The notes: generated by a model not told the origin, from the letters alone. A stretch of DNA of 64,000 bases from Mortierella alpina (GCA_029449245.1 JANATF010000003.1:2480001-2544000), one strand, 5' to 3'; numbered from the stretch's first letter, positions 1 through 12,342 are shown. Translations and numbers: made by a program.

Positions 1-1136
1 GACTGCAGAACCGTGGGAGGCACGGTGTGTTTGTTGGAAGAGGATAGCGGGTCGGGAAGGGATCGCCTCCCTTGAGTGCGCGCGCTGGGATCAGGAAAAA
101 AAGAACCAAAAAAAAAAAAAAAAAAAAAGAAAGACGTCGGTCTATATTCTTATTTCTGCTGATGAAGAGCATCTTCTTTTCTCTTCCTCTCTTCCCCTCT
201 TGCCCTCGTATCCTCTTGGCCTTGGTTTCACCCCCCGCGCGACGCCTCTTTTTTTTTTTTTTATAATTGCTAGCATCGCTCATATTAGATTACTCTACCC
301 CTCCCCCTCCTCGCCTTAATTCTCTATCTACTCTTCATCATTTAAAAAAGCAATCTTCCTCTTGTCGTGTTCCTTTTTTTTTTTTCACCTTTTTTTTCTT
401 TCCTTGATCGTTCGCTAACTGCGATCGTCCCATCTATTCAGATACCGTCCGGACTACCACCGTCTCTCTCTCTCTCTCTCTCTCTCCTCTGTCTCTGGAT
501 CGATCTTCTTTTTTACTAGTATAATCCTAAATACTCCCTAATAACACTAATGCGCTCTCTTGATCAGAATTTGCACTTGTGCCATTTTGCTCCCTGTAAA
601 CAAATGTTGAACGTTGTCCTATACATTTAAAAATAAGAAACACGTGGCGGATGAACACCACTATAGTTATGTTTGAGTCGTCGCGTGCCGTAGGCGGTTC
701 CTTAGGAAGGCTACATGTAATCGTTTGTGTGTGCGGGGAAGGGGGGAGGGGGGGAGCCAAAAAAAAAATCGGGCCGTGCGCGAATTTCCATCATGTAGAC
801 AACGCGTTTGCCGCACAGACGCGAGGTAACACGCGGCGCGTGATGATATGTAGTATGTTGGCAACAAAGTGAAACATGGCTGACGAGAATCTGCAGGGCC
901 CAGGGAATGCATGCCCCACTGTTCCTATACGATCACACAGACATGCACACACGCATCCACGCACACGAAGTTTAAAACTGGATCCAGCACTCGGATGGGC
1001 GTTATGACCCATGTGAGGGCGAGGGCGAGGGGGACCGGAGGAGGGAATGGCGTAAATGGTCCATGGTGGAAAAGGTGAGGGCGAATACATACATATTTAT
1101 ATACTTTTTTTTTATTGTCTCTCATGCAGGTGCGGA
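1..1136. other. Intergenic, no gene seen
   Basis: The stretch is rich in T and pyrimidine runs, with A-runs near 107-128 and T-runs near 249-262 and 374-385. Short open frames here have low-complexity translations and no family resemblance. It probably holds the 3' flank of the minus-strand glycoprotein gene and the edge of a gene outside the window. Confidence 0.6.
463..486. repeat. (TC)n microsatellite
   Basis: An uninterrupted TC dinucleotide run of about 24 bases lies in the T/C-rich intergenic stretch. Confidence 0.85.
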
Positions 1137-3497
1137 TTACATGGCAGGTTCAGGCAAGTCCAAGGACGAAAGAGAATTTGACGATGTAGACGATGTAGAC
1201 GATGTAGATGTCGACCTGCTGGAACATGGCACGATAGGTGGTGTAGGAAACGAACGCAGTAGTGCAGAGTTGGACCGATCGGCCGCGAGCACAGCACTTG
1301 GTGGCTCGCATAGATTCATGTGATATATCGCGGGGTTCAACTCGGTATCAACAAAAGGCGACGTTGCAGGTGGCGGTAGCGCGTGTTCATCTGAGAAGGG
1401 ACCCAAGTCCACCAGAATCTCATTAGAATCAAAGGTTTGGAAGGGGTCGTTCGTCGACGTCAGCGAGGGCACCGAGCTGGCTCTGCTGAGGCCACTTGCT
1501 CCTGACCTACGAGTAGCTGTAGTGGCTGTGCTTATGGACGGGTTTTGACGATAGTGGTGCGTGTAGTACTCGAGCTGCCGCTGCTCGTCTTGAAGGGACT
1601 TGATATTAAGGTGGTCCAAGAACGCGCCATTGATTGAATAACGGAACCCTCGATCATGGTGACCAGGGTTGTGGAGATTAAAGCCTTCGTCATCGCTTGA
1701 AGGGACAGTAGAACGGAGGCTTGAGAGACTCATGCTCATGGACCGACGCAGGTACTCGTTCATTGAATGGATCGTGTTGCGATAGTGCCTCCTGATCGCA
1801 CCGTTTAGTCTTGCCGAACCTGAACTGGTTCCGTCACTCAAGCTGCCCGTCGTAAACGACGAATCGTCGAGACTGAAGATGTCAGCCTTGCGGGATAAGG
1901 ATGAAAACGAGGGCGTGCGACGATCGCCAAAGACAGAGCCCCCACCAAGGCAGTCTCTCGATCGTGGGAACCCTTCTAGCCTGCGCTCTGTACGGGCAGC
2001 CATGGATGCGACCCAGTACTTTCGAACGACGGAGGAGGTCTCCCAGGTTGAAGTTGACCGCATCGAGGACATTGTGTAATCATCATACTCCTGATCCGTA
2101 TATGGCAGCGACAGTGAATTCGACCGGCGGGCCCAGGATGGGCTGACAAGCGCAGACTCGGGGTATGAAAGCTTTGGACTGCGGTCGTTGCTATGGCGTC
2201 CGCTCTGGCTCGTGCCAGTTGCGATGATATCAACTTCGTACGCGTGCGGGCGCTCAGCCAGGATGGATTCTTGTCGGGTCATGCTCTTGTCATCGTACTC
2301 TTCATCTTCATCATCCTCATCCTTCATGAGGAAGAACTGACCATCATTATGAGAACCATCCTTGAGGTTGAACTCCTTTAAGCTGCCACCAACTTGGATC
2401 TGCCTCAGCCTCTGCTTCAATCCTCTTCCGCGTCCACCATCGCCTCCAAAGCCGTCGCCAGAGCTCATGAACCCCCGTCCTTGTGTTCTTTGTCGACTCT
2501 GACGCCGTCTCATTACCAGTAAAGACACGACAGCAACAAGTGCAGCACCACCGCAAAGGGTCCCCAAAATCGTGACAATATTCTTTTTGGGTCCATGGGG
2601 AGAGCCATCGGAGCTATCACCTCCCGGACCAGGGATTCCAAAGACATCAGGGTCCTTGTCCGGAATCGGAGGCAGTGGCGGCAGAGGAGGGTAGGGCCTT
2701 CCTGACGGATATGGATCCACAAGTATCGTGGTTCCAGAGGCCAATGGAGCTGAGGCGGTAGGGTTTGAGCCTGAGCTGGTTCCAGCCGCAGGAGGAGCTG
2801 TACCAAGGCCTGGTACCGATGCGGTAGGTTGCTTAGGGTCCGTAGGCTCAGGCTTGACTGAAGGCGGGGATGGAGGCAGCACAGGGTCAGTTGTGGCCAC
2901 CGGTTTTGGTGGGTTGGACGTGGGCACGACCACGGGGGGATCGACGACAGCGGCAACGTTCATGGTAAAGTAGCATGCATCGTTGGTCATGCCAGTGGTC
3001 GCCAAGCCATTTCCTCTTGCCACGATCCGGATCGCCACATCCCTTGCGAGTTGGCCACAGTAGGGGACCGCGAACCGAAACTGCTCTTGCGTCGAGAGAA
3101 GCCCCTTGTTTTGGAAGAGGGTGGCGGCAGTGCGCCAGATCCCTCCACGGGGGCCGTTGATGTCCATGCAGTAGAGTGTGGCCGTGAGAGAGTCGTACGT
3201 GTTCAAATCCTGGCTCGACGCCTGCCAGGTCAGGACGGCATTCTCGCCGGGCTGGACTTGGGTGTTGTATCGTGGGAAGGTGCACTGGATGGCTTCTGCA
3301 AAGGGCGAGAGATGAAAAAGGCTGACGAGAGAGTGAAGAGTGAGGGCAAGAGCTAGATAGAGAGCAAAGCGGCGACAGTAGGTCGACCCGCATGCTACCG
3401 CTCTTGAGGTTGTTGCAGGCCTTGCTGTCGATAGTATGGGCGTGATGAGAAGGTGGAGAGACGACAGAAGGGCCGCTGTAGATCTGTCTGGCGCCAT
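1137..3497 (-). CDS. Single-pass membrane glycoprotein with secreted N-terminal domain
   Basis: One exon, 786 aa from the ATG at 3497. The frame stays open to 3989, but the upstream part is low-complexity S/R/L-rich and 3497 is the first plausible start. Residues about 40-75 form a hydrophobic, signal-anchor-like stretch. A compact cysteine-containing extracellular domain follows (about 75-190; CTFPRYNTQVQPGENAVLTW at its start), resembling the Kre9/Knh-like Ig-fold modules of fungal wall glycoproteins. Next are a Pro/Ser/Thr-rich stalk and one membrane helix near residues 303-328 (VTILGTLCGGAALVAVVSLL), followed by basic residues. The long cytoplasmic tail is Ser-rich with an acidic DEDDEDEEYDD patch and ends in a Ser/Thr repeat. 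The topology resembles fungal wall sensors, but no exact family is recognised. A role at the cell surface is inference from topology. Confidence 0.75.
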   Translation of the reverse strand: MAPDRSTAALLSSLHLLITPILSTARPATTSRAVACGSTYCRRFALYLALALTLHSLVSLFHLSPFAEAIQCTFPRYNTQVQPGENAVLTWQASSQDLNTYDSLTATLYCMDINGPRGGIWRTAATLFQNKGLLSTQEQFRFAVPYCGQLARDVAIRIVARGNGLATTGMTNDACYFTMNVAAVVDPPVVVPTSNPPKPVATTDPVLPPSPPSVKPEPTDPKQPTASVPGLGTAPPAAGTSSGSNPTASAPLASGTTILVDPYPSGRPYPPLPPLPPIPDKDPDVFGIPGPGGDSSDGSPHGPKKNIVTILGTLCGGAALVAVVSLLVMRRRQSRQRTQGRGFMSSGDGFGGDGGRGRGLKQRLRQIQVGGSLKEFNLKDGSHNDGQFFLMKDEDDEDEEYDDKSMTRQESILAERPHAYEVDIIATGTSQSGRHSNDRSPKLSYPESALVSPSWARRSNSLSLPYTDQEYDDYTMSSMRSTSTWETSSVVRKYWVASMAARTERRLEGFPRSRDCLGGGSVFGDRRTPSFSSLSRKADIFSLDDSSFTTGSLSDGTSSGSARLNGAIRRHYRNTIHSMNEYLRRSMSMSLSSLRSTVPSSDDEGFNLHNPGHHDRGFRYSINGAFLDHLNIKSLQDEQRQLEYYTHHYRQNPSISTATTATRRSGASGLSRASSVPSLTSTNDPFQTFDSNEILVDLGPFSDEHALPPPATSPFVDTELNPAIYHMNLCEPPSAVLAADRSNSALLRSFPTPPIVPCSSRSTSTSSTSSTSSNSLSSLDLPEPAM

Positions 3498-5779
3498 GAG
3501 ATATTCATGAGACGAGCGCGGGATGGGCGTGCAGGAAAGTAGAGTAAAGGCCAAGAGGTGTGTGCGGCAGCCGCGATAAAATTGCGCGCGATGGAGCTTA
3601 TTCGTGTGTCTGTGGTATGAGGAGGCGTGGGGGGCCAAGGGCCAAGGAGAAGGCGAGCGAGGTTGGGGATGGGAGAGTGAGGTTGGCAGGAATGAGATTC
3701 TGCGCGCAATGAGGAATGAGGAGCGGAATGGAAGAGACCAGCGATGCAGGCAGCCGAGAAGAAGACAGACGACAGAAGGCAGAGCGGAGCGCGAGCGAGA
3801 CAGAGGACAGAGAGGAGAGCAGCGAAGAGAGCAGAGAAGAAGAGCGCGGCAGCAGGATGGGGGGCCGAGCGCCTTTTTGCACAGGCTGGGACTGGCCTCT
3901 TGCGCTGTCGACTGGACACCCCTGGGGCATCCGGCGGAATGCAAAAACTGCACCCGCCCTGCTGCAATGTCTGGCCACCGCGCTCTCACTGCGTCTCATC
4001 TATGGCCGACCTGCTTTCTTGCCTGCCATGCATGGAAAGTAGACAGCAAAACAACACGGGCGGGCGAGAAAAGAACCAAAGCCCCACAACCCAGAGTCAA
4101 CATCCTTCTGGAGAATTAAAAAAAAAAAAGTCGCCGCACTGCCCAGCTGTCGCGCTTCATCGAGCTTGATCGTCGGCCGCATCTCACGAGAAAAAAACAC
4201 TGTCGAGGCAGATTTCTCGATTGATCTCGATAGTCCAGGGGTGGTGATTGGAGCAGCAGTGCAACTGTTTGCGTGCGATTGTCTTCATCCACACTTTGAT
4301 CGCTTATCGGGGGCACCTGTGAGCAGTTTGTACGACGCGTCTCTGTCATGGCTCTTCTCAGGAGACATACCAACAGAACAAACAATTTGACTCCCCCCTC
4401 CTCCTCCTCCTCCTCACCTATGGCGTAAGGTAAGAAGAGTCGCTAGCTCCACCCAGCCGGCAGATCTAGACCCCATTAGGGTAGAAAGAGCGTGGAATCA
4501 ATTGTCGGACAAAGGTGGACCATGCACCGCGGAACACTGCGCGACGGGGGCGAGGGTCTTCAAAAGCGATGCTCTTGGATTGTGAATCGACCTTTGCTAG
4601 CGGAGTCACTCGATAAATGGGCCAGAGACTGGGAGGACATCCGCGCGCGCCTTGGGCACAATTTAGAGCATCGGAGGAGTCGTAATTGCATCTCTCTTTT
4701 TTTCTGTGGTGTTTTATTGAGCCCTCCATGTTAATGCCCTTCTTTTGTTCGGTCCTTTTGACCTACTTTGGGCATTCTAAGAGACTGCTCGTCCAGCATG
4801 TCGGTAGAAGTACCTCGGGTTCGATCGATATTGAGATGAGATGGCTCATGGCCGATGGTAAAATATCCTATGGCATGCGAATCCAGCTTATTGTCCTCAA
4901 TACGCTCCTCAAGCTCTTTGCTCTCACTTGATGCTGACTCATGACTCTAGAAGAAAAAAAAAAGCACTTTAAACAGCAACTTCGGTAGCAAGCCTCTCCC
5001 ATTCCTCCAAGGCCACCCCACCGCAGCACCCTTTGTATATGCATGGGTCATGGAAGAAAGCGGATGTGTAGAGTACCATACCAAGGCCAACACGGAACTC
5101 GAGGAGCCAGACCTCACCCAGTGCAGTGCCGTGCAGTGCAGGGGTGCTAGAGTGATCCAGTAGCCGCCCCGAGCGAAGGGAGCACACCATGCACGCCATG
5201 TTTCATAATAAAACGGTATGCAGGCTTGAGCCGCGGTACCTGGGACAAGGACACTCATGAGTCTCTCTGTCTTGAACACAACGCACAACGTCCTTTTTCC
5301 AATCTCCGTTCAAAAGCCAGGAGGTCAAACGCAAGGGACGGTTACAGGGTGTAGCGGGCTAGTACCACTCCCCCTCATCATCGGTGTATCCGTGGCAGAA
5401 TGCATTCCCATAGAGGGATGGTGGGTTTCTTTTGTACATGTACTCAGTTAATGTGTTCATTCAATGTTCAACAAAACTCGGGAACCAGGCTGCTTCAGTA
5501 GAGTACAAAATCTTGCGCGACCAGAAGTCGCTAGCGGATGCATGCAATGCATCGCTTGTGTGCCGCAGAGAATGACGCAATTTGGCGCAGTGGACCTAGT
5601 CGATTGTCCGGCAGAAACTGGACCCTCCAGGTGCAACGCTGCAGGCTACGTCTACAAGACCGACCGCCCAAGAAAAAAAAAAGAAACTGCAAGAGAAATA
5701 CATGAATAGTTTATTATAGTACAAGTTGGTGGTGGAGGTGTGACACTGTACGAGCGACGGCGGCGATGCAATGCCACTT
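3498..5779. other. Intergenic, no gene seen
   Basis: About 2.3 kb between the glycoprotein start and the 3' end of the rhodanese gene. The left ~500 bp (minus-strand upstream region of the glycoprotein) is purine-rich on the plus strand. No open frame here shows a family motif, and no tRNA or other RNA gene was recognised by eye. Confidence 0.55.
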
Positions 5780-6875
5780 CTACTGGCTCTTGGCCTTGGA
5801 CTCATAATCGAGCCAGCTTCCGGAGTAGTTACGGACGCCGTTGTATCCGAGCTGCTTGGCAAGCTCAAAGGCCATCCCTGAGCGTCTTCCTGATCTGCAG
5901 TAGAAGATGACTTCGTCGTCCTTGCCAAACTTTTTGAATCCTACAAAACAAATGGAAATGACAGCGGTTAGCTTTGGAAAATCAGCGAGTTCTGCCCTTG
6001 GCTCATTAACCCACACTGGCTGAGATTGAAAGGATATGAGGGTTGTAAAATAGTCCTAGGCTCTAGTGTGCACCCGGCTACTTCGCTGTGTGAACCTGCT
6101 GCCTCTGACTCACGTCTTTTTCCTGCGAAATGTCCGCTGTGCTGTTTATATACAGTTCCCAGTTCCCCCACACGACCGGCACTTCCTTTTTTGATCACTG
6201 TAAACAGCTCATTATTTTGCTTTCATGACCCGCTCTTTTGTTGTTCTTCACACGACTCGCTGATCCACGGATCGGCTTTTGATGATCCCCATGTCCGCTA
6301 GTCCACATGGTTGCTGCTGCTGATCCCAACTGAGCCCTTCCTGATCCCATTTCCACGCGTAACCAGGTTATGTTCGTCCTCTTCATGACTGGCACCATTA
6401 TCGGTGAGGAAGGACGGTGTTGGTGATTCAAAACGTTGTAAAAAAAAGTTGATCCACTCACCAAAACGAGCCTCAAACTCCTTCTCGGGTAAAGAGAGAG
6501 CCTCCTGAATGTTGGCCAAAGGGACATGGTGCGAGGTGGGGATCACTCCCTGGGCGACCTCGCCTGATTCGCGGACGTCGATCAGCACAACTTTCTGTGC
6601 GTCGAAAGTAGATTTAAATCAAAAGAGTTAGGAGGCCGCCAGTTGCCACAAGTAAGGATTCCAGAAAGAGCTTGGGCACAAATGAAAGAGTAGTGTCTCT
6701 AAGCTACCTTGTCTTTCTTTTGGATGAGGGTGTCGATCTCTTCGAATGTGACCAGGTCGGGCTTGGAGGCCTTGGACGAGTACTGTGCCTGGCGAAGGGC
6801 GGCCATGGAGCGCGGTGCGAACTGGCGGGAAGTCTGGTAAAGAGCGGGGATGGCGAGCGAGGTAAAGGAAGGCAT
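5780..6875 (-). CDS. Single-domain rhodanese (TSTD1/Rdl-like sulfurtransferase)
   Basis: Three exons on the minus strand: 6875-6708, 6594-6462 and 5940-5780, giving 153 aa with all phases closing. The N-terminus (MPSFTSLAIPALYQTSRQFA) is basic/hydroxylated and lacks acidic residues, like a mitochondrial presequence. The rhodanese fold follows: IDVRESGEVAQGVIPTSHHV, then the active loop CRSGRRS with catalytic Cys at about residue 115. The six-residue loop type transfers sulfane sulfur (thiosulfate or persulfide substrates). Introns start GTAGCT and GTGAGT. Length matches fungal single-domain members (about 140-160 aa). The mitochondrial location is predicted from the leader only. Confidence 0.9.
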
Positions 6876-7010
6876 GGCTGGTTATATTGTCTTGCAACAA
6901 GGGACTGGGGGTGGAGGGGTGAAGGATGAAGATGGGCGGATGGAAGGACAAGGATGGAGATTTTGGAAAGAAGCAAGGATGCCCGGCCGAAAGACTCTGC
7001 TTATAAGCCC

Positions 7011-7016
7011 ACGCGG
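7011..7016 (-). promoter_or_regulatory. TATA-like element upstream of the rhodanese gene
   Basis: TTATAA lies about 135 bp upstream of the rhodanese ATG on the minus strand. It is self-complementary, so strand is assigned only from position. Function is inferred. Confidence 0.35.
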
Positions 7017-7180
7017 TGATCCAATGAAGTGCGTGGGATTGATGGCGCCATACGGCAGTCACTCCGTTGCGCGAGACTCCCGTTGCGCGCCATTTCAGGC
7101 ACCGCAATGATGACTCCATTTCGACGAGATATTGGTGCTGGTGGTCGACATCTTGTATTTGAAATAGTATAGGAATGCGG

Positions 7181-9159
7181 CTAGCTATGGACGAGCTGGT
7201 CACTGAACGAGGAGTAAACGATCGCCGAGAAAGCCTGCAGTTCCTTGACCATGGCAAGGCCATCGACATACTCGTTAGGGACACCATTGATGATAAGGTG
7301 CACCTGGCGTGCGACCAAGGGCAGCAGAGACGCCAGAGGTACTGCGCGATCCATGTCCTCCTCATCTTCAATCTCGGCAATCACAGCGTCGCCTCTAGAC
7401 AGCAGGAATGGGTTGAACGTGGGCTGGAGAGCATGGTTGAACTGTTCAAACGTCGCATCCAGAGTTGAGTTCAAGACAGTCGAAAAATCGTCGCTGTCAA
7501 TAAAGTCGCGCGTCTCATCCAGCAAGTTACGAAGCACTGGGTCTACAATCAGATCAAATTCGTCCACACCGCCTGCACGGAGAACCTCGCGCTCATCGGC
7601 AGCCTCGTCAGGAAGCATGTATTCGCGCATGCTATATATATGCAAGCAAGGTCATGTTAGTGGTCGGGAACTACAATGTATACACCGCTAAGTTACTAAA
7701 AGGGAGCGGGTCATACTTGACATGAGTCTGATCGCCGTCGACCTGCGTGTATTCCAAATGAGCACGAATCTGTCCGAGGAGGTCAGAAAACTCCTTGGCT
7801 GTAAAAGTCTTTTTCAAAGACGTGCTATATTCCCAGCAGGTGTTGTCCAACGTGATGTACTGTTAGCAAAAAAGCAAAGAATGACGATGATACTGATCTG
7901 CTTCCTGGCTAAACGAGACATCGTACGAAAAAATGCAACGGGGCGCCCAGCGATCTTACCTTCCAACGACGTCTTCAACCACCTCGCGAACCTTCTCGCT
8001 CCACCGACGCCAGCCCTCGTGCAAGAGCCAGTAGCTGAATGTGAGATACTTCTTTTCCGTCTGGAAATCCAGTTGCCCATTGGTGGAGGACAGCGATCCC
8101 TTGGTCGAGGTCGATTCCATGCGGTATGAATCGTCCGTGGTGTTGGACAGAGCTACGACTGAGGAGACATAAGTGAATCGGCCCAGCAGGTTCAGCTGCA
8201 CCTGTGTCAGCAGCGTCAAGAACGTGAGCGAGTATAGGGCGGTGACGGTGCGGGTGAAGCTCATGATCTTGAGCTCGTTCCAGAGCTCGAGTTTGGTGCG
8301 ACGATCAATTGCAGCAGCAATCTCGTCTCTCACAACTGCCTGAGCTTCCTTCGCCTGCTCCACAGTTGTCTGCTCCGTTGCAGTAGAGTCGTCCGATTGT
8401 ACTGTGATCTGTGGTGTGCCTCCATTAGTGGTGGCTGCATTCTCGCGAGCACCATTCGCTACAGAGTCGCCCTTGGTTCCGTTAACTTCAGAGTCTCCAT
8501 TGGTCGTTGAACTTTGCTTTGCTTCCTTATCGGCGGCCTTTTCTGCTGTGAACTCTGTCTGCCCGTTCGGTTGGTTTATGTTAGCGGTGTCCTTGTGCTC
8601 GCTGCCGGATTCCTGCCCATGTTCTTCCGCTGATTTGCCTTCCTCTTTCCTATCCTCTCCATTGACCGCTTCCGCTTCCGTGGGTTTGGGTGGCAAGACC
8701 ATGGAGCTGTCGGGTGTAGGCTGTGGTGTTGACCGCTGCGAACGCGTCTGTTGCAGCTTGGCTGTGATCAGTTCGACGTTCAGCTCGTGAAGGAGCTGGT
8801 CGCCCAGTGTAGGCAGGAGCGACAAGACTGTAAACACGCAATCCTGTTGATTTTGCTCGAACCGACGCTTCATACTACGTTATGCGTGGGAGAGAAAGGA
8901 TGCGGCGTAGGTTTTGTTAAGGTGAGGCTCAATCCAACACTCAAAGACATATGGGAATCTCTTAGCAAGCAGGAATTGGCGTGCATGGCATCCGCCCATA
9001 CTTTTCTTTGGCGGTCCGCTCGGAGGCTGACTTTTCCTGAAACTCGATGAGCTTGCTCTTGGCGTACTTGCCCATCAAATAGACGCCTCCAGTGATGCCG
9101 GCCGTGATGGCCAGGCCACGGCGGTGTCGGTTTGCGAATCCTTTGACGGCGGATATCAT
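7181..9159 (-). CDS. PEX3: Peroxin-3 (PEX3), peroxisomal membrane biogenesis factor
   Basis: Four minus-strand exons: 9159-9002, 8874-7960, 7824-7717 and 7631-7181, giving 543 aa. The N-terminus has the Pex3 signature: RHRRGLAITAGITGGVYLMG membrane anchor, then a coiled KLIEFQEKSASERTAKE segment leading to QNQQDCVFTVLSLLPTLGDQ, matching the human order. Later blocks also match: ELKIMSFTRTVTALYS, YWLLHEGWRRW, REYMLPDEAADE and DETRDFIDSDDFSTVLN. In the family Pex3 docks Pex19 and recruits peroxisomal membrane proteins. Compared with the human protein (about 373 aa) there is a ~140-residue Thr/Ala/Glu/Asn-rich insertion at about residues 96-235. The exon 3 acceptor was placed at ATATAG/CACG because it keeps the frame and restores a VGSxSLK block; the nearer-looking AACAG acceptor gives a stop. 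Confidence 0.93.
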
Positions 9160-9523
9160 TCGGGGGAGTGGTGGCGCTGGTGCAAGAAAGAGGGATTGTC
9201 GAAGGACGAGGCGGAGGCAATGGTGTGGAGGACGAAAGAACCAGCCGAAGCTTTTTTTTTCGCAGACAGAGACCGAGGGGGACACCGATCGGCCGTGGAT
9301 TCGCACGTGAAGCCAGTGGTCTCTGTAATTGACAGTACAACCATGCAATTAGAGAGGGAAGCCCGCTGTCCCTATCTCTTCGTATCGATTCCCGCTCTCA
9401 TTTCTCTCCTAACATTCCAACATCCTTCTCGTGTACACAACTCAGCTCCACGGAAACCTCTCTCGCTCGATTGCCAACACTCTTCTTTCTCTCAAACGAC
9501 AACTATAATCGGACAGACGCACA

Positions 9524-12342
9524 ATGGTACTAGCTCTTCAGCCCTCCCGCACGCCCGCTTGACATTCGAATGGCTAACAATGCTAACATGCTCCTACTCT
9601 TGCATGGGCAGGCAAGTCGACACGGTCAAAAGAAGGAAAAGCCCGAGTCGCCCGAGGGGCTAAAGGCCAGGCAGGACAAGGAGGCTGTCCTCCTTCGTGA
9701 GTACCTTGGCCTCAAGGACTCGCTTAAAGAGATTGTAAGTTTTTTGCACTGAACATGTTCCCATGGCCGCTACGCCTCTGAAACGTGTTACAAGCTCACG
9801 CGCCTGACGCATGTGGATCATGTTGCCCCACTCTCCTCTGGTAGGTCGACTCCGAGAAGCGCGACAACGACGCACTTAGAATTACAACGTCTCTTCTTCG
9901 AAAAAGCCCAGACTACTACACAATCTGGAACGTGCGGCGCATCATCCTCAAGGAAGGCTTCCTTCAGAACGCGTAAGATGCAAAATGTCCACGTCCGTGA
10001 GAAAACCCCCTCAGACAACCGTTGTAAATGCTAAAGTGGTGTAAGACCCCCCTGCTCTCTGTTGCCGCCACATATAGAGATGACGAGACCGCCAACAAGA
10101 TATACAATAGCGAGCTCGAGTTTGTTCAGGAGAACCTGAAGCTGAACCCAAAGTCCTACTACATGTGGAACCACCGCCGATGGTGCCTTGAGCATATGAG
10201 CCAACCCCGCTGGGACCGTGAGCTGGCCATGGTTAGCAAGTTCCTCGAAATGGACGCACGAAACTGTACGCCGGAAAAGACTTTGCTGTTGGTGATGAAA
10301 AAGGAGTGATGTCATCCTGATGACTTTACCAGTGCTAACTTTGATATTGCGTTGTGCCGAATGGAATGCATAGTCCATGGTTGGGATTACAGAAGATACA
10401 TCATCAAGCAACTCGATTTGAAGGACGGGGAGTCAACTGACAAGATCCTCGAGCGTGTTCAGTCCGAGTTCGACTTCACGACTACAAAAATCAGCCAAAA
10501 CTTTTCCAACTACTCTGCATGGCACAACAGGAGCACGCTGCTTGGCAAGCTGGCAGAGAACATGACCGAGGATGAACGGGAGGTTGCCGTGGAGAATGAA
10601 TTTGACCTCGTCAAAAATGCCATATACACGGATCCTGAAGATCAGAGCGCCTGGCTCTATGAACTTTGGCTCATTGGAAGAGGTACTGGGTATCAGCATG
10701 AACTCAGGCAGTTCACACTATACCTGTTGTACTATGCCTAACAGACCTCTGACTTACCCGCTCGCATTTGTCACTTGCTACTTTAGAGGAGAGAAGAATC
10801 TCGGTTCTTGGAGCCAGCGTCATTTCCTTTCATCCTCTGGAGATCGCCGTCGCATTTGACGAAACTGTCAAAGTGTGTAATGCTTTCACAGTATCAACGC
10901 GGTTGGACCATGTCGCCGTCCCACTTGAAGGGGAGTGGAGAGCCACAGGGTCCGATTCGTCAATGGGTAGCGTCTGGATATTTCAACAAACACCCGGCGT
11001 CCAGTACGGACCAACGGTTGAGATCCTCATCTTTCCAGGCGATATTTGCGCCGTGAGGGCGGGGTCGTCTCTCCCGGCAGCTGTTTGCTTTGAGCTGGAG
11101 ACACTAAATCAAAGCTTTGAAGACATCTCCGGCCGACTGGGACAACTTGTTGTTGGAAAGAATTTGATGTACGATGTCACCAAGCGCATCGGCCCCGTTC
11201 GTGGTCCTGATGGCTCTCTGGAGACCCAGCAAACAAATCTCAAGTATCGCGTCACTTCCTTGACGTGGTCAGAGTCGCGTCAAAAGAGAGTAGCCTTGCT
11301 GGAACGCGAGATCGCCGTCGTGCGGGAGCTGATTGAAATCGAGCCCGACAGCAAATGTAGGTCAAGTGTTGAGTTTCCAGATTTGCATGTAGTTTCTTAA
11401 GAATACTGAACGGGTTATGCTAACCAATGGCTAAATCTTTATGTATCCAAATACAGGGCCTATTCAGATCTTGTCGACATTGCTCTCCGAGTTACGCAAG
11501 ACTGTTGGCATCGAATCAACGCAAGCCAAGATTCTGGACGACGAGTGCATCGAGCTGCAAGAGAAGCTAATTTCAATTGACCCACTTCGCCAAGAGAGAT
11601 ACGAAGATCGGCGTATGTACAAGTCTCAATTACATCATGGGAGCATATGTATTTCGACGTAGCGTGGACCGTTCATACCTATTTAACCATTTGCCTCGCT
11701 TATCTAGGCACGCAATTGGTTTTTGACCGTGAGACCTTGAACCTGATCAAGGATTCCAAGAAGGCGACAGAGATTGAGTTTGCAGATAGGTTGACTCCTG
11801 ATCTGGATCTCTCAATGCGCGGGTTAACGCACATCCCGATATCGTCGTATTTTGTCCACCTCCATACCCTGAACCTCGATTCAAATGCGATCAAGTCGAC
11901 CCGATTCATCAGGAATCTACTCAATGTCCGCCGCCTTATCCTGTCCAACAACTTGATTGAACGGCTTGAAGGACTGCAGCACGCACCAAGTCTTGAATAT
12001 CTGACGCTGGAGAACAACATGATTGCCAAGTGGGAGGATGTTGTTGCAGGATTTGTGTTCTGGAGAGAGGGCAAGTTGGGACGAACGGGGGGACATGTCA
12101 AGGTTCTCCTGGGCTCAAACCCAGTTGTCGAAAACGAGGGAGGCGAATATGTGCTGGAAAAGCGCTGGGAGGATGTTGGTGAGGTCGGCATCGAGATTCA
12201 GTGGCAGTCTGAAGAGCTCCGGTTGGCCGAGGACGCGCTCGAAGCGGCCGGAAACGATATCAGCTCGGGCGTCACATACACGGAAGGCGTCCGGCGTGTC
12301 AGCACCACGGCCGTTGAGTTTGATGCTGGCGTCAGTCAATAA
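9524..12342 (+). CDS. BET4: Rab geranylgeranyltransferase alpha subunit
   Basis: Exons: 9524-9526 (ATG alone), 9612-9734, 9845-9972, 10078-10265, 10374-10682, 10787-11356, 11457-11612 and 11708-12342, giving 703 aa with every junction in phase. The N-terminus reads MASRHGQKKEK. PPTA (prenyltransferase alpha) repeats follow: NPKSYYMWNHRRWCLEHM, NFHGWDYRRYIIKQ, NFSNYSAWHNRSTLLGKL and DPEDQSAWLYELWLIGR. After them come a C2-like insert region and a C-terminal leucine-rich repeat (LHTLNLDSNAIKS, RRLILSNNLIERL, LEYLTLENNMIAK), the architecture of RABGGTA/Bet4 in animals and filamentous fungi. It pairs with Bet2 to geranylgeranylate Rab GTPases in the cytosol. The one weak point is the start: an in-frame alternative without the first intron begins at 9570. 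Confidence 0.92.

Noticed and set aside
3498-3989. Upstream in-frame extension of the membrane glycoprotein (to a 950-codon frame)
   Set aside because: The extra part is low-complexity S/R/L-rich, and the signal-anchor stretch fits a start at 3497.
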